Source of the DNA: a marine actinobacterium MedAcidi-G3
Lineage (GTDB): Bacteria > Actinomycetota > Acidimicrobiia > Acidimicrobiales > Poriferisodalaceae
Assembly (NCBI GenBank): GCA_000817105.1
Contig: JUEP01000007.1
Location: 52,811-116,810 of the forward strand
Direction of reading: 5' to 3'
DNA: 64,000 nucleotides
In this document: positions 50,744-61,512 of the stretch, piece after piece
Layout of the letters: each line of letters begins with the position of its first letter
Numbering within the stretch: position 1 is the stretch's first letter
Position numbers and translations under genes: made by a program
The notes under the pieces: model-generated
Databases searched by the model: none
What the model was told of the DNA's origin: nothing
The model's input: only the letters and a program-made list of their open reading frames with translations

Positions 50744-52801
50744 GTGACTTCTGAGGAGCGGCCCGCACCGACTGCTGCCTATCCTTTTCGTGTCGTTTCT
50801 GACTTCGCTCCAGCTGGTGACCAACCCAGCGCAGTGGAGCGTCTTTCTCAAGGCGTGGAGGAAGGGCAGAGATTTCAAACGCTTTTGGGCATCACCGGTT
50901 CAGGTAAAAGCGCGACTATCGCGTGGACAATAGAAAAAGTTCAAAGACCGACTCTAGTTCTTGCTCCAAACAAGTCCCTGGCTGCACAGTTGGCCAACGA
51001 ATTTCGCGAGTTCTTTCCAGACAATCGGGTTGAATACTTCGTCTCTTATTATGACTATTACCAACCGGAGGCCTATATGCCGGCTTCTGATACATACATA
51101 GAAAAAGACTCATCAGTCAACGACGAAATTGATCGACTTCGGCATTCAGCGACGGCAGCGTTACTTACTCGCCGGGATGTGATCGTTGTTGCGTCTGTCT
51201 CTGCGATTTATGGCCTAGGTCCGCCCAACACATATCTCGAACACATGCTCTATATGAGAGTAGGAGAAACCCACAATCAAAGAGATGTGCTTGGGCGTCT
51301 CATCGATATGCAATATGAGCGAAACGATATCAATCTTGTCCGCGGAAAATTTCGCGTTCGAGGCGACACTCTCGAAATTCATCCCGCATACGAAGAGTTT
51401 GTTGTCCGAATTGAATTGTTTGGAGATGATGTTGAGCGGATAGCAAAAGTAGATCCGGTCACAGGCGAACGATTAGAAGAATTAGAAGAGGTCACGGTTT
51501 TTCCAGCTAGTCACTACGTAACTGATGGCAACACCATCCAACGTGCAATTAGCGATATCGAAGCGGAACTCCAGCAACAATTGGCTGCATTTGAATCGGA
51601 CAACAAATTACTCGAAGCCCAACGATTGAGAATGCGCACGCAATACGACCTTGAGATGCTTCAAGAAGTTGGCTACTGCAACGGTATTGAGAACTACTCA
51701 ATGCACTTAGATGGTCGGACCTTTGATGAGCCTCCATACAGTCTGCTTGATTTCTTTCCAGACGATTACCTTTTAGTTGTTGATGAAAGTCACGTAGCGG
51801 TACCCCAACTTCACGCACAGTTCGCAGGTGACCGCTCGCGTAAAGACACGTTGGTTGAGCATGGGTTTCGACTGCCTTCTGCGCGAGACAACCGGCCGTT
51901 GCGATTTGACGAGGTAATGGAACGATTGAATCAAGTGGTATTTCTCTCAGCCACGCCTGGCAAGTACGAGATCGGCGCTAGTGAACAAGTAGTGGAACAA
52001 ATCATTCGACCAACGGGCTTGATAGATCCTGAAGTGGTAGTCAAACCGACCCGTGGACAGATCGATGATCTCATTGAGCAAATAGAGAAAACCGTGGCGC
52101 GTGGCGACAGAGTTCTCGTAACCACCCTGACAAAAAAAATGTCAGAAGATCTAACTGACTACTTGTTGGAGCTCGGAGTCAGGGTCAGGTATCTGCATAG
52201 TGAAATTGACACCATCGAACGAATAGAGATACTCAGAGATCTTCGATTAGGAGAATTTGACGTCCTGGTCGGCATCAATCTTTTGCGAGAAGGGTTGGAC
52301 TTGCCGGAGGTTTCTTTGGTGGCGATCCTTGACGCAGACAAAGAGGGATTTTTGAGGAGTCAGACATCGCTGATTCAAACGATTGGCAGAGCAGCTCGAA
52401 ACGTTGATGGGCAGGTGATTATGTATGCGGACAACGTCACTGATTCGATGCAGTACGCCATCGGAGAAACAAATCGGAGGCGGTCCCTGCAGCAGGCCTA
52501 CAACCAGGAAAATGGGATTGACCCTCAAACTATTCGAAAAGCAGTGACAGATATTTTGCTAGTGCTGAGAGGGCAACAAGGTGCGCCTGTTCCAGAGAAG
52601 TTGGTTTCAGGACGGGTGAGGCAGGATGATCAGGCTCGCAAGGATTTGGCTGAGCTCCCTGAGGATGACCTCAATAGGCTCATTAGTTCTTTAGAGCTGG
52701 AAATGGAAGACGCTGCAGAAGACCTGAGATTTGAGTATGCGGCACGCCTTAGGGACGAAATTCGAGAACTGAGGAGAGACCTGCGTGACGCCAGTAGTTA
52801 G
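50744..52801 (+). CDS. uvrB: Excinuclease ABC subunit B
   Basis: DNA-damage-verifying helicase of nucleotide excision repair. About 685 residues. [17 protein letters not shown], Walker [14 protein letters not shown] (usual GVTGSGKTxT; Ser replaces Thr), the beta-hairpin [33 protein letters not shown] box VVDESHVA, helicase motifs [32 protein letters not shown] and QTIGRAARN, and a C-terminal UvrC-binding UVR segment. Ends in a terminator. Confidence 0.97.
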   Translation: MTSEERPAPTAAYPFRVVSDFAPAGDQPSAVERLSQGVEEGQRFQTLLGITGSGKSATIAWTIEKVQRPTLVLAPNKSLAAQLANEFREFFPDNRVEYFVSYYDYYQPEAYMPASDTYIEKDSSVNDEIDRLRHSATAALLTRRDVIVVASVSAIYGLGPPNTYLEHMLYMRVGETHNQRDVLGRLIDMQYERNDINLVRGKFRVRGDTLEIHPAYEEFVVRIELFGDDVERIAKVDPVTGERLEELEEVTVFPASHYVTDGNTIQRAISDIEAELQQQLAAFESDNKLLEAQRLRMRTQYDLEMLQEVGYCNGIENYSMHLDGRTFDEPPYSLLDFFPDDYLLVVDESHVAVPQLHAQFAGDRSRKDTLVEHGFRLPSARDNRPLRFDEVMERLNQVVFLSATPGKYEIGASEQVVEQIIRPTGLIDPEVVVKPTRGQIDDLIEQIEKTVARGDRVLVTTLTKKMSEDLTDYLLELGVRVRYLHSEIDTIERIEILRDLRLGEFDVLVGINLLREGLDLPEVSLVAILDADKEGFLRSQTSLIQTIGRAARNVDGQVIMYADNVTDSMQYAIGETNRRRSLQQAYNQENGIDPQTIRKAVTDILLVLRGQQGAPVPEKLVSGRVRQDDQARKDLAELPEDDLNRLISSLELEMEDAAEDLRFEYAARLRDEIRELRRDLRDASS

Positions 52802-52841
52802 CTTCCAGGAATTCCGGTAACTGTGGAAGACTCTGAGCTCG

Positions 52842-52880
52842 GCGACTAGTTTTCCGAGATGTTGACGAAAGTCGCTTTTT
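52842..52880 (+). terminator. Intrinsic terminator after uvrB
   Basis: GCGAC-(bulge)-TTTC...GAAA-GTCGC forms a 9-bp stem with a 12-nt loop and ends in TTTTT. Its left arm contains the -10 of the mscR transcript, which would therefore not itself be terminated here. Confidence 0.55.
52847..52852 (+). promoter_or_regulatory. Leaderless -10 (TAGTTT) for the mscR leader ORF
   Basis: TAGTTT, 6 nt, ATG at 52859 that opens a 10-codon ORF. Confidence 0.5.
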
Positions 52881-52891
52881 CTGGACTTTAG
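52859..52891 (+). CDS. Leaderless 10-aa upstream ORF before mscR
   Basis: ATG at 52859, 6 nt after TAGTTT, opens [10 protein letters not shown] and stops at TAG 52889-52891, 10 nt before the mscR ATG. GGGGGTG between the stop and ATG gives mscR its own SD, so coupling would be by close reinitiation and not by overlap. Confidence 0.4.
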   Translation: MLTKVAFSGL

Positions 52892-52901
52892 GGGGTGTGT
52901 C

Positions 52902-53993
52902 ATGGGGCACGAAGTACATGGGGTTGTGGCGCGGGGTAAGGGTGCCCCGGTGTCTGTGGAAAATATCTTTGTTCCGGACCCCGGGGCTGGAGAAGTGGTA
53001 GTGGATATTCAGGCATGTGGGGTTTGTCACACAGATCTTCACTACCGCGAGGGGGCAATCAACGACGAATTTCCGTTTCTGTTAGGGCACGAAGCAGCTG
53101 GGGTTGTCAGCCAACTCGGCCCAGGAGTGTCAAACGTCAAGGAAGGTGACTTTGTGATCCTGAATTGGCGAGCTGTTTGCGGTCAATGCAGGAGCTGTTT
53201 GCGAGGTAGACCGCAGTACTGCTTTGCGACTCACAACGCTAAGCAGAAAATGACGATCGAAGGAGTCGACCTATCTCCAGCATTAGGTATTGGCGCGTTT
53301 GCCGAGAAAACGTTAGTCGCAGCGGGGCAAGCCACGGTAGTCAACAATGCAGTAGAGCCCGAAGTCGCAGGCCTTATTGGATGCGGAGTCATGGCGGGAC
53401 TTGGTGCAGCATTAAACACTGGCGGCGTTACCCGTGGTGACTCTGTCGCAGTCTGGGGATGTGGAGGTGTCGGTAACGCAGCGATTGAAGGAGCTCGGCT
53501 AGCGGGAGCTCGAGCGATCATCGCAATTGATGTGGATGATCGCAAACTCCATTGGGCGAAAGATTTTGGCGCAACACACTCAATTAACTCTGCTGGGTTG
53601 AGTAACGAGGAAGTTGTAGCAGCTGTGCGGGAACTCACAGAAGGTAACGGCGTTGACGTTGCTATTGAAGCGGTAGGGCTGCCGGATACTTATGAGCAAG
53701 CGTTCTTTGCGCGTGACTTAGCGGGAACAGTTGTATTGGTCGGAGTTCCAAATCCCGAGATGCGAATCGATCTACCGCTTATCGAAGTGTTCGGTCGTGG
53801 TGGAGCGCTTAAGAGCTCGTGGTATGGAGACTGTTTGCCTTCTCGAGATTTTCCGATGCTGATTGACCTTTACCTTCAGGGACGACTTGAATTGGGTCGC
53901 TTCGTCTCTGAGAAAATCGACATCCATGGAGTCGAGGATGCTTTTCACAAAATGGAACGGGGCGAAGTGCTGAGATCGGTAGTTATGATCTGA
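52902..53993 (+). CDS. mscR: S-(hydroxymethyl)mycothiol dehydrogenase
   Basis: Zinc, NAD-dependent oxidation of the formaldehyde-mycothiol adduct, and reduction of S-nitrosomycothiol. 363 residues, class III alcohol dehydrogenase fold. [47 protein letters not shown] (catalytic zinc Cys), [10 protein letters not shown] (His-Glu), structural zinc cysteines in [15 protein letters not shown], and [27 protein letters not shown] for NAD. The start and N-terminus match the mycothiol-specific group. It fits with mshD in this window. Confidence 0.93.
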   Translation: MGHEVHGVVARGKGAPVSVENIFVPDPGAGEVVVDIQACGVCHTDLHYREGAINDEFPFLLGHEAAGVVSQLGPGVSNVKEGDFVILNWRAVCGQCRSCLRGRPQYCFATHNAKQKMTIEGVDLSPALGIGAFAEKTLVAAGQATVVNNAVEPEVAGLIGCGVMAGLGAALNTGGVTRGDSVAVWGCGGVGNAAIEGARLAGARAIIAIDVDDRKLHWAKDFGATHSINSAGLSNEEVVAAVRELTEGNGVDVAIEAVGLPDTYEQAFFARDLAGTVVLVGVPNPEMRIDLPLIEVFGRGGALKSSWYGDCLPSRDFPMLIDLYLQGRLELGRFVSEKIDIHGVEDAFHKMERGEVLRSVVMI

Positions 53994-54037
53994 TTCATTT
54001 TGCCGCCTTGCTCCCGGTTTAGCTAAGAGCCTCAAGA

Positions 54038-54043
54038 TAGGCT
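54038..54043 (+). promoter_or_regulatory. Candidate -10 (TAGGCT) for uvrA
   Basis: TAGGCT is 9 nt before ATG 54053, so the leader would be only two or three nt. Confidence 0.45.
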
Positions 54044-54052
54044 CCCACCCCA

Positions 54053-56902
54053 ATGGGAGATCAACTAATCGTTCGGGGTGCTCGGGAGAATAACCTACGC
54101 GACGTAAACGTGGATTTACCGCGTAACAAGTTGATTGTATTTACGGGTTTATCGGGGAGCGGCAAGTCCTCCCTGGCATTTGACACCATTTACGCAGAGG
54201 GCCAGCGTCGTTATGTTGAGTCACTGTCGGCGTACGCCAGACAGTTCTTAGGGCAGATGGATAAACCAGATGTCGATTTTTTAGAGGGGCTTTCTCCAGC
54301 TATTTCGATCGATCAGAAAAGCGCTAGCCGAAACCCAAGGTCGACAGTTGGAACGATTACTGAAGTTTACGATTACCTCAGGCTTCTGTATGCAAGGGTC
54401 GGAATACAGCATGATCCAGCGACAGATGAAGTCGTGCAGCGTCAGACTCCCCAAGAAATTGTTGACCGAATTTTGTCGCTAGAGGCGGACAGTAGATTCC
54501 AAGTCTTAGCCCCGATTGTCCGAGGACGAAAAGGGGATTACCACACCCTTTTAGCCGACTTGGCATCACAGGGATATGTCCGTGCTCGAGTCGATGGCGA
54601 GGTAGTTGATTTAGCAGAAACAGATGTGCTTCCAGAAGATCGTCTCGATCGTTACGTAAATCACGATATTGAGGTGATCGTGGACCGACTCGTCTTGAGG
54701 GAAGGGATAGAGCAAAGACTCACTGAGTCAGTAGAAGCAGCACTGCTGCTGGCTGATGGGCATGTTTGGATTGAACTTGTTTCAGAGGGCCAGGACCCTG
54801 AGTTGTTGACTTATAGTCAACATCTTTTTTCGCCTACTACCGGGCGTTCGTTTGAGGAACTAGCTCCACGAAATTTTTCCTTTAACTCTCCCTATGGTGC
54901 TTGTGGGACATGTGATGGCTTAGGTACCAGATTTGAGGTAGATCCTGAGCTGATAGTACCCAACGCTGATCTCAGTATTGAAGACGGAGCTATCGCTCCC
55001 TTTGCGACCGGTGCCAGCCGTTGGTATGGCCGCCTTTTGAGCGCCACCGGAGAAGAGTTTGATATTCCGATCAACAAGGCTTGGTCAAAGCTCACGGCCA
55101 AGCAAAAAAAATTGCTGTTGTACGGAAGTCCAAAAAATCGTACGTTTACCGTTCGGTATCGGAATAGGTATGGCCGCAGTCGGAGTTACACGACCCACTG
55201 GGAAGGCGTTATACCCACCTTGCAACGCCGTCACGCTGATACTGATAGCGACCATTCGCGCGACCGCATCGAAGGGTATATGCGCGAAGTTCCTTGTGGG
55301 ACTTGCGAAGGAGCTCGACTGAACGAAGTTTCTCTTGCCGTTCGAGTGGCAGGTCATAATATCCATGAGCTTTGTTCGGTTTCCATAGGTGAGGCAGCGA
55401 AGATTATCGACGGCCTTTCGCTCAACGAACGTGAAGTAATTATTGCTACCCCGATTGTTAAAGAGATTGATGCTCGTTTGAATTTCCTTCTAGATGTTGG
55501 CTTGGACTACCTCTCTTTGAATCGGTCTGCAGCGACACTTGCCGGTGGAGAAGCGCAGAGAATTCGACTTGCTAGTCAGATCGGAAGTGGCCTCGAAGGT
55601 GTTCTGTATGTTTTGGACGAGCCATCGATCGGTCTGCACCAGAGAGATAATCAACGCCTTATCGAGACTCTCCAGCACTTGCGAGATTTAGGTAACACGG
55701 TTCTCGTCGTGGAACATGACCAAGAAACAATCATGGAAGCTGACTGGGTCGTAGACATTGGGCCTGGAGCCGGCGAACACGGTGGGGAAATTATTTACAG
55801 CGGTCCTGTAGATGGTCTGCAAGATGCCAAGGGCTCCATAACCGGCGAGTATCTAAAGGGAGAGCGTGAAATTGAAATCCCCGCTGTTCGAAGGGAGCCA
55901 CACAGCGATTCGTTAATAGTTCATGGAGCTCGCGAAAATAATTTGCGATCCATCGAAGTTGATATCCCATTGGGCTGCTTTGTGGCCATAACCGGTGTTT
56001 CAGGGTCTGGCAAAAGCACGCTGGTAAATGAAATCCTCCGAAAATCATTAATGCAAAAGATTTACAGGTCGAAAGAAGTGCCCGGACTGCATACCTCAGT
56101 TTCAGGTTGGGAGAAACTAGACAAAGTAATCGATATTGACCAGTCGCCAATCGGGCGAACTCCTCGTTCGAATCCGGCTACCTACACCGGTGCCTTCGAT
56201 AACATTCGCAAGCTATTTGCCGCTACAAACGAATCGAAAGTGAGAGGCTATTTGCCTGGGCGCTTCAGTTTCAATGTCAAGGGCGGGCGTTGTGAGGCGT
56301 GTTCAGGTGACGGAACTCTAAAGATAGAGATGCACTTTCTTCCGGACGTGTACGTGCCATGTGAGATTTGCAAAGGAGCTCGCTACAACCGGGAAACCCT
56401 CGAAGTGCGGTTCAAAGGCATGACAATTGCCGACGTGTTGAATATGCCTTGTAGCGAGGCTTTAGAGTTCTTCTCAGCGCAACCTCCGATAGCTCGCCAC
56501 ATGCAGACTTTGGTAGATGTTGGGCTCGGTTATATTCGATTGGGCCAACCAGCTACCACTTTGTCTGGCGGCGAGGCACAGCGAGTAAAACTTGCGAGTG
56601 AGTTAGCTAAAAGGCCAACCGGCCATACGATCTACATATTGGACGAACCGACGACAGGTCTCCACTTCGAAGATATTCGGCGCCTGTTGTCAGTCCTAAG
56701 CCGGCTGGTTGACCAAGGGAACAGCGTATTGGTGATCGAGCACAATCTAGATGTCATAAAGACCGCCGATTGGATAATCGATATGGGGCCTGAAGGGGGA
56801 GATGCCGGAGGTCTGGTTGTTGCTAGTGGTGCCCCAGAAGAGGTTGCTCAAGTATCTGGAAGTCACACTGGCCGGTTTTTAGCGTCAATACTGTCGAACT
56901 GA
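54053..56902 (+). CDS. uvrA: Excinuclease ABC subunit A
   Basis: Damage-sensing ATPase of nucleotide excision repair, a dimer that loads UvrB. 949 residues with two ABC modules: Walker [15 protein letters not shown] and later [16 protein letters not shown] signatures [16 protein letters not shown] and [15 protein letters not shown], and Walker [14 protein letters not shown] and [12 protein letters not shown]. Zinc modules CGTCDGLG...CGTC and CEACSGDG...CEIC are intact. Followed by uvrC with its own promoter. Confidence 0.98.
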   Translation: MGDQLIVRGARENNLRDVNVDLPRNKLIVFTGLSGSGKSSLAFDTIYAEGQRRYVESLSAYARQFLGQMDKPDVDFLEGLSPAISIDQKSASRNPRSTVGTITEVYDYLRLLYARVGIQHDPATDEVVQRQTPQEIVDRILSLEADSRFQVLAPIVRGRKGDYHTLLADLASQGYVRARVDGEVVDLAETDVLPEDRLDRYVNHDIEVIVDRLVLREGIEQRLTESVEAALLLADGHVWIELVSEGQDPELLTYSQHLFSPTTGRSFEELAPRNFSFNSPYGACGTCDGLGTRFEVDPELIVPNADLSIEDGAIAPFATGASRWYGRLLSATGEEFDIPINKAWSKLTAKQKKLLLYGSPKNRTFTVRYRNRYGRSRSYTTHWEGVIPTLQRRHADTDSDHSRDRIEGYMREVPCGTCEGARLNEVSLAVRVAGHNIHELCSVSIGEAAKIIDGLSLNEREVIIATPIVKEIDARLNFLLDVGLDYLSLNRSAATLAGGEAQRIRLASQIGSGLEGVLYVLDEPSIGLHQRDNQRLIETLQHLRDLGNTVLVVEHDQETIMEADWVVDIGPGAGEHGGEIIYSGPVDGLQDAKGSITGEYLKGEREIEIPAVRREPHSDSLIVHGARENNLRSIEVDIPLGCFVAITGVSGSGKSTLVNEILRKSLMQKIYRSKEVPGLHTSVSGWEKLDKVIDIDQSPIGRTPRSNPATYTGAFDNIRKLFAATNESKVRGYLPGRFSFNVKGGRCEACSGDGTLKIEMHFLPDVYVPCEICKGARYNRETLEVRFKGMTIADVLNMPCSEALEFFSAQPPIARHMQTLVDVGLGYIRLGQPATTLSGGEAQRVKLASELAKRPTGHTIYILDEPTTGLHFEDIRRLLSVLSRLVDQGNSVLVIEHNLDVIKTADWIIDMGPEGGDAGGLVVASGAPEEVAQVSGSHTGRFLASILSN

Positions 56903-56918
56903 GAACCCTTCTGGCGCA

Positions 56919-56924
56919 TAGCCT
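56919..56924 (+). promoter_or_regulatory. Leaderless -10 (TAGCCT) for uvrC
   Basis: TAGCCT, 6 nt, ATG at 56931. Confidence 0.65.
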
Positions 56925-56930
56925 CTAAGT

Positions 56931-58790
56931 ATGTCGTTACGTCCCGACTCTGGCTCGGTTCCTGATCAGCCCGGGAGCTATCAGTTCAAGGACCAAGCAG
57001 GGCGCATCATTTACGTAGGGAAAGCCAAGAGTTTAAGGAATCGATTAAATAGCTATTTCCAAGATAAACGAAACTTACATTCGCGCACCGTTCAAATGCT
57101 TGCAGCTGCTGAATCAGTGGAATGGATCGAGGTTCCTACTGAAGTAGACGCTCTCATGTTGGAATACAGTTTGATTCAGAGACATCAGCCTCGTTTCAAC
57201 GTGCGTCTTCGCGATGATAAGTCTTATCCGTTTTTGGCCATCACTATGAAAGATGAATGGCCTCGAGCAATGGTTATGCGCGGTAAGAGGAAACGAGGTA
57301 ACCGATACTTTGGGCCCTTTGGGCATGCGTACGCGATTAGGGAAACATTGGATCTGCTATTACGAACGTTTCCAATACGGACGTGTAGCGACAACAAGAT
57401 GACAGAACACCAGCGTCTGGGTCGTCCATGTTTGCTTTTTCATATCGAACAGTGCGCCGGGCCTTGCGTCGGAGAAATAACTGGAGACGATTATCGCGAT
57501 CTAGTTGGCGATTTAACTCGTTTTCTAGAAGGGGATACTGAGGAGGTCCTGCGGGATCTGAACAACAAAATGGGCGCAGCGAGCAGTTCGATGGAGTTCG
57601 AACTGGCTGCGAGATATCGGGATCGTCTGTCTAGCGTCAAAAAGGCGATAGAGAAACGACAAATTGCTGGCACCAGAAACGAAGATTTTGATGTGATTGG
57701 CGTTCATGATGACGAGCTAGAAGCTTCGGTTCAAGTTTTTTTTGTACGCAAGGGCCGGGTCATGGGTCAACGAGGTTCGATCGTCGACAAGGTGGAGGAC
57801 TTTACCCAGCCGGATTTGATTGCCCGAATCATCGAAGACGTTTATCACGATGAAAACCCGATTGGTATGCCTAAGAATGTGTTCGTTCCGTCGCTCCCAG
57901 AGAAAGCTGAGTTGTATGAGGAATGGTTAACCGGGCAACGAGGCTCCCGGGTCGAAATCCGAGTACCGCAAAGAGGCGATAAACGGGCACTTCATGAAAC
58001 CGCTACAAAAAATGCTCGCGAGTCTTTTGCCCGTCACCGACTCAAACGAGGTACAGATCACAACAGTCGCTCGAAGGCGCTTGAAGAGTTGCAGCGGCAC
58101 TTAGCCTTGCCGAATGCACCTCTAAGAATCGAATGCTATGACATGAGTCACCTCCAAGGAACTGCTTATGTGGGATCTATGGTGGTCTTGGAGGACGCGT
58201 TGCCGAGAAAGAGTGAGTATCGGCGGTTCAAGATTCGCGACGTTGAAGGTAACGATGACTTTGCAGCTATGGAGGAAGTTCTATCGCGGCGTTTCCGAAA
58301 TTATCTCGATGAAAGAGATTTGCCGTCGAGTGAGATCACAAAGTTTTCTTACCCTCCACAGCTGCTAGTGGTGGATGGCGGTAAGGGGCAGTTGGGGGTA
58401 GCAGTTCGGGTTTTGGAATCTATGGGTCTGGAGGAAGAAATACCGGTGGTCGCATTGGCGAAACAGTTCGAAGAAGTTTTCATTCCGGGACGGAGCCAGC
58501 CGATAGAACTGCCGCGCGGGTCCGAAGCTTTGTATCTTCTGCAGCGCATCCGCGACGAGAGTCACCGCTTTGCCATCGCTTATCACCGGAAACTTCGGGA
58601 TAAGAGAATGACGCGTAGCGTCCTAGATGAGATACCCGGCTTGGGGGATATGCGAAAGAAGCGCCTAATCAAAGAGTTCGGTGGCGTGCGCAAAGTTCAA
58701 CAGGCATCGCTTAGTGACCTTCTTGCTCTGACGTGGCTGCCTAATAAAGTTGCCGCAGCCGTTCATGAACGAACGCAAGGGCAAGCATGA
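56931..58790 (+). CDS. uvrC: Excinuclease ABC subunit C
   Basis: Dual-incision nuclease of excision repair. 619 residues. GIY-YIG-type nuclease at the start (PGSYQFKDQAGRIIYVGKAKSLRNRLNSYF), the CSDNK...GRPCLLFHIEQCAGPCVGEI cysteine region, UVR UvrB-binding motif around residues 205-240, and the RNase H-like C-terminal nuclease (IECYDMSHLQGT, LLVVDGGKGQLGVAVRVL) plus tandem helix-hairpin-helix IPGLGDMRKKRLIKEFGG. Overlaps the next gene by 4 nt. Confidence 0.97.
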   Translation: MSLRPDSGSVPDQPGSYQFKDQAGRIIYVGKAKSLRNRLNSYFQDKRNLHSRTVQMLAAAESVEWIEVPTEVDALMLEYSLIQRHQPRFNVRLRDDKSYPFLAITMKDEWPRAMVMRGKRKRGNRYFGPFGHAYAIRETLDLLLRTFPIRTCSDNKMTEHQRLGRPCLLFHIEQCAGPCVGEITGDDYRDLVGDLTRFLEGDTEEVLRDLNNKMGAASSSMEFELAARYRDRLSSVKKAIEKRQIAGTRNEDFDVIGVHDDELEASVQVFFVRKGRVMGQRGSIVDKVEDFTQPDLIARIIEDVYHDENPIGMPKNVFVPSLPEKAELYEEWLTGQRGSRVEIRVPQRGDKRALHETATKNARESFARHRLKRGTDHNSRSKALEELQRHLALPNAPLRIECYDMSHLQGTAYVGSMVVLEDALPRKSEYRRFKIRDVEGNDDFAAMEEVLSRRFRNYLDERDLPSSEITKFSYPPQLLVVDGGKGQLGVAVRVLESMGLEEEIPVVALAKQFEEVFIPGRSQPIELPRGSEALYLLQRIRDESHRFAIAYHRKLRDKRMTRSVLDEIPGLGDMRKKRLIKEFGGVRKVQQASLSDLLALTWLPNKVAAAVHERTQGQA

Positions 58791-59509
58791 GCGGCGACAT
58801 TTGGGATTCTCATGCGGGTTGGTGGCAACGCCAGTTCACAGATGGCGTAGACCCTGAGTACCAAGATCAAATTCTTCCCTTGGTTGACGACCTGACCTTG
58901 GGCTTTGACAAAATTTTAGATGTCGGCTGCGGAGAGGGCCAAGTCACGCGCTCGCTATCAACCAAGCCTTCCCAGGTAGTTGGGGTAGACCCTTCGTGGA
59001 GGCAAGTCTTAAAGGCTCAGGAGCGTTCCTCAGGTGAAACATACGTTCAAGCCTCTGCTGCTTTGCTTCCGTTCGAAACCGAAGCCTTCGATGCAGCAAT
59101 TGCATGTCTCGTCTTCGAACACATAACGGAGATGAGCGAAGCAATTGCCGAGGTGGCAAGGATCCTGAAACCTGGAGGGCGATTTGTTTTTTTGTTGAAC
59201 CACCCACTTTTACAGACACCGGGAAGCGGTTGGGTGGAAGATTACACGTCGGAGACACCTAGCCAGTATTGGCGGATTGGCCAGTATTTGGTGGAACAAG
59301 AGACCATCGAAGAGGTCGAGTTGGGAGTCAAGATCTCCTTCGTCCACCGTCCGCTAAGTGTCTATTTGAACTCATTGGCAGAAAGTGGCCTGATCTTAAA
59401 GCGGATGCTTGAGCCAGCACCTCCTGAAAGTTTCTTGGAACGCAACGACGCGTACCGGTCGGCTAGGAATATTCCTCGACTTTTGGTACTTGTATGTGAG
59501 AAGCAGTGA
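58787..59509 (+). CDS. Class I SAM-dependent methyltransferase
   Basis: 240 residues, translation coupled to uvrC (ATGA). SAM motif ILDVGCGEGQVTRSLS, GVDPSWRQVLKA, ALLPFETEAFDAAIACLVFEHI and VARILKPGGRFVFLLNHPLLQ follow the ubiE-like/methyltransferase-11 pattern. Later sequence (YWRIGQYLVEQETIEEVELGVKISFVHRPLSVYLNSLAESG) resembles the C-methyltransferase or small-molecule branch. Target unknown; coexpression with uvrC is likely but the link may be accidental. Confidence 0.87.
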   Translation: MSGDIWDSHAGWWQRQFTDGVDPEYQDQILPLVDDLTLGFDKILDVGCGEGQVTRSLSTKPSQVVGVDPSWRQVLKAQERSSGETYVQASAALLPFETEAFDAAIACLVFEHITEMSEAIAEVARILKPGGRFVFLLNHPLLQTPGSGWVEDYTSETPSQYWRIGQYLVEQETIEEVELGVKISFVHRPLSVYLNSLAESGLILKRMLEPAPPESFLERNDAYRSARNIPRLLVLVCEKQ

Positions 59510-59529
59510 ATTGTTTTCGAAGATCCACC

Positions 59530-59535
59530 TAACAT
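59530..59535 (+). promoter_or_regulatory. Leaderless -10 (TAACAT) for rapZ
   Basis: TAACAT, 7 nt, ATG at 59543; no SD. Confidence 0.55.
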
Positions 59536-59542
59536 TAAATTT

Positions 59543-60415
59543 ATGAAAGATTCTCCCGATTTCGTGTTGGTAGCGGGACTGTCAGGTGCTGGCCGTTCCA
59601 CCGTGGCTGACACTCTGGAGGATCTCGGCTGGCTTGTAATTGATAATCTTCCGCCGAGCCTGCTCGCTACAGCAGCAGAATTGCTGACTCCTTCAGATTC
59701 TTTGGGAGAGCGGATAGCGTTAGTGGCCGGGTCCTATCAACACCAGGAAGACTTATTAGATTTTCTAGATAAGTTTCGCATGTCTTCGGCGCGGGTGAGG
59801 GTTATTTTCCTAGACGCTCCTACTGAAGTGTTGCTGAGAAGATATGACCACACGAGACGACGTCATCCACTGAGTGCCAGTAGCGGATCGGTGGTTGAAG
59901 CCATTGAAAGGGAACGGGCGTTGCTTGAGTCGGTCCGCGAGGCAGCAGACCTAGTGATCGACACCGGTGATCTTATTGTCCACGAATTGAAGTCGCGAGT
60001 AGTTGATGCGTTCAGTCGGCCGGACAGCGAACCGTTCATGCAAACGACTGTGATGTCGTTCGGATACAAACACGGAGTTCCCACGGAAGCAGACTTGGTT
60101 ATTGATTGTCGCTTTCTGCCAAACCCGCACTGGGTCCCTGAGTTGAGGTCCCGTACGGGCCTTGACCAAGATGTCCGGAAGTATGTGCTTGAGCAACCGT
60201 TGACTGTTTCTTTTATTGCGCACACATTGCCACTTTTTGAATTCTTACTTCCTTCGTATGTCAAGGAAGGCAAGGCATACCTCACCATTGCGTTTGGATG
60301 CACTGGGGGCCGTCATCGTAGCGTTGCTATTGCCGAAGAATTCGGTCGGATTTTAGACGAGAATGGCCATTCGCTTCGAACTCGCCACAGAGACCTTGAA
60401 TCGAAAGAAATTTAG
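59543..60415 (+). CDS. rapZ: RNase adapter protein RapZ / YvcJ
   Basis: 290 residues. P-loop VLVAGLSGAGRSTVADTLEDLG, ID-NLPPSL, VRVIFLDAPTEVLLRRYDHTRRRHPLS (Walker B-like), and the C-terminal domain with MSFGYKHGVPTEADLVIDCRFLPNPHW and FGCTGGRHRSVAIAE. The P-loop Gly-Lys is Gly-Arg (GAGRST), which is unusual and could weaken nucleotide binding. In proteobacteria it adapts RNase E to GlmZ. In most actinobacteria the order is uvrC-rapZ-yvcK-whiA-gap; here yvcK and whiA are absent from the slot. Confidence 0.94.
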   Translation: MKDSPDFVLVAGLSGAGRSTVADTLEDLGWLVIDNLPPSLLATAAELLTPSDSLGERIALVAGSYQHQEDLLDFLDKFRMSSARVRVIFLDAPTEVLLRRYDHTRRRHPLSASSGSVVEAIERERALLESVREAADLVIDTGDLIVHELKSRVVDAFSRPDSEPFMQTTVMSFGYKHGVPTEADLVIDCRFLPNPHWVPELRSRTGLDQDVRKYVLEQPLTVSFIAHTLPLFEFLLPSYVKEGKAYLTIAFGCTGGRHRSVAIAEEFGRILDENGHSLRTRHRDLESKEI

Positions 60416-60503
60416 AAGTCGGCGATCAAATCGCACCTAGATCCAAGCCATGCGGTAGACATTCAGAAGCGTCTCTATTCCCTCCAAGAAAGCGAACCTT
60501 CTA

Positions 60504-61505
60504 ATGACCGTGCGGGTTGGTATAAACGGCTTCGGCCGTATCGGTAGAAATTTCTTTCGAGCTGTACAAAAGCAAGCGGCTGACGTCGAAATCGTTGCAG
60601 TAAACGACTTAGGTGACCAAGCCACGATGGCTCATCTTCTGAAATATGATTCAGTGCTTGGAAATCTATCTAACGATATCTCGGCCGCTGATGGCGGAAT
60701 TTCGATTGACGGAAACTTGCTGCAGGTCTTATCGGAACGTAATCCCGGAGATTTACCTTGGGCTGACCTGGGGGTGGATGTAGTTATCGAGTCGACCGGT
60801 ATTTTCACCGAACGGGACAAGGCTGCACAGCACTTAGAGGCTGGAGCGCCGCTTGTTATTGTTTCAGCGCCCGCCAGTGGCGCTGATGCAACCATTGTGG
60901 TGGGAGTTAATCACGATGAGTTCGACAAAGATTCACACAAGGTAATTTCTAACGCGAGTTGCACCACTAATTGCTTTGTTCCAATGGTCCAGGTTCTCGA
61001 TGAAGCTTTCGGAGTTGAGAAAGGCCTAATGACTACGGTGCACGCATACACGGGCGATCAATCTCTTGTAGACGGCCCTCACAGCGATCTAAGAAGAGCG
61101 AGAGCATCTGCGGTTAATATCATTCCGACTTCCACGGGAGCTGCTCGCGCCACAGGCCTTGTTCTCCAGGCCATGAATGGCAAGTTGGATGGCACCTCGT
61201 TGCGTGTCCCGATTCCGGATGGCTCGATTACTGACTTCACTGCTGTGCTAGCAGCAAGTCCATCGGTTGAAGAAATCAACGCAGCATTTGCTACTGCAGC
61301 TTCGAGTGCGCCACTCAAAGGTATTTTGACTTACAGCGAAGATCCACTTGTCTCTTCAGACATAGTTGGTGATCCGTCAAGCTGTGTATTTGACGCTGGC
61401 CTTACCATGACGATTGATAATCTGGTCAAAATTAGTGGCTGGTATGACAATGAGTGGGGCTATTCAAACCGATTAGTTGATCTAGTCACTATTACCTGCG
61501 GTTAA
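60504..61505 (+). CDS. gap: Glyceraldehyde-3-phosphate dehydrogenase
   Basis: NAD-dependent oxidation of G3P to 1,3-bisphosphoglycerate. 333 residues. VGINGFGRIGRNFFRAV (NAD site), SNASCTTNCFVPMVQVLDEAFG with the catalytic Cys, MTTVHAYTGDQ with the His, and NLVKISGWYDNEWGYSNRLVDL. First of gap-pgk-tpiA. The 88-nt gap before it has no recognised gene; I see no leaderless -10 or clear SD. Confidence 0.98.
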   Translation: MTVRVGINGFGRIGRNFFRAVQKQAADVEIVAVNDLGDQATMAHLLKYDSVLGNLSNDISAADGGISIDGNLLQVLSERNPGDLPWADLGVDVVIESTGIFTERDKAAQHLEAGAPLVIVSAPASGADATIVVGVNHDEFDKDSHKVISNASCTTNCFVPMVQVLDEAFGVEKGLMTTVHAYTGDQSLVDGPHSDLRRARASAVNIIPTSTGAARATGLVLQAMNGKLDGTSLRVPIPDGSITDFTAVLAASPSVEEINAAFATAASSAPLKGILTYSEDPLVSSDIVGDPSSCVFDAGLTMTIDNLVKISGWYDNEWGYSNRLVDLVTITCG

Positions 61506-61512
61506 AATTGGT

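Noticed and set aside
50570-56930. LexA (GAAC-N4-GTTC) boxes for the uvr genes
   Set aside because: No such box is found near uvrB, uvrA or uvrC; only unrelated half sites are seen.
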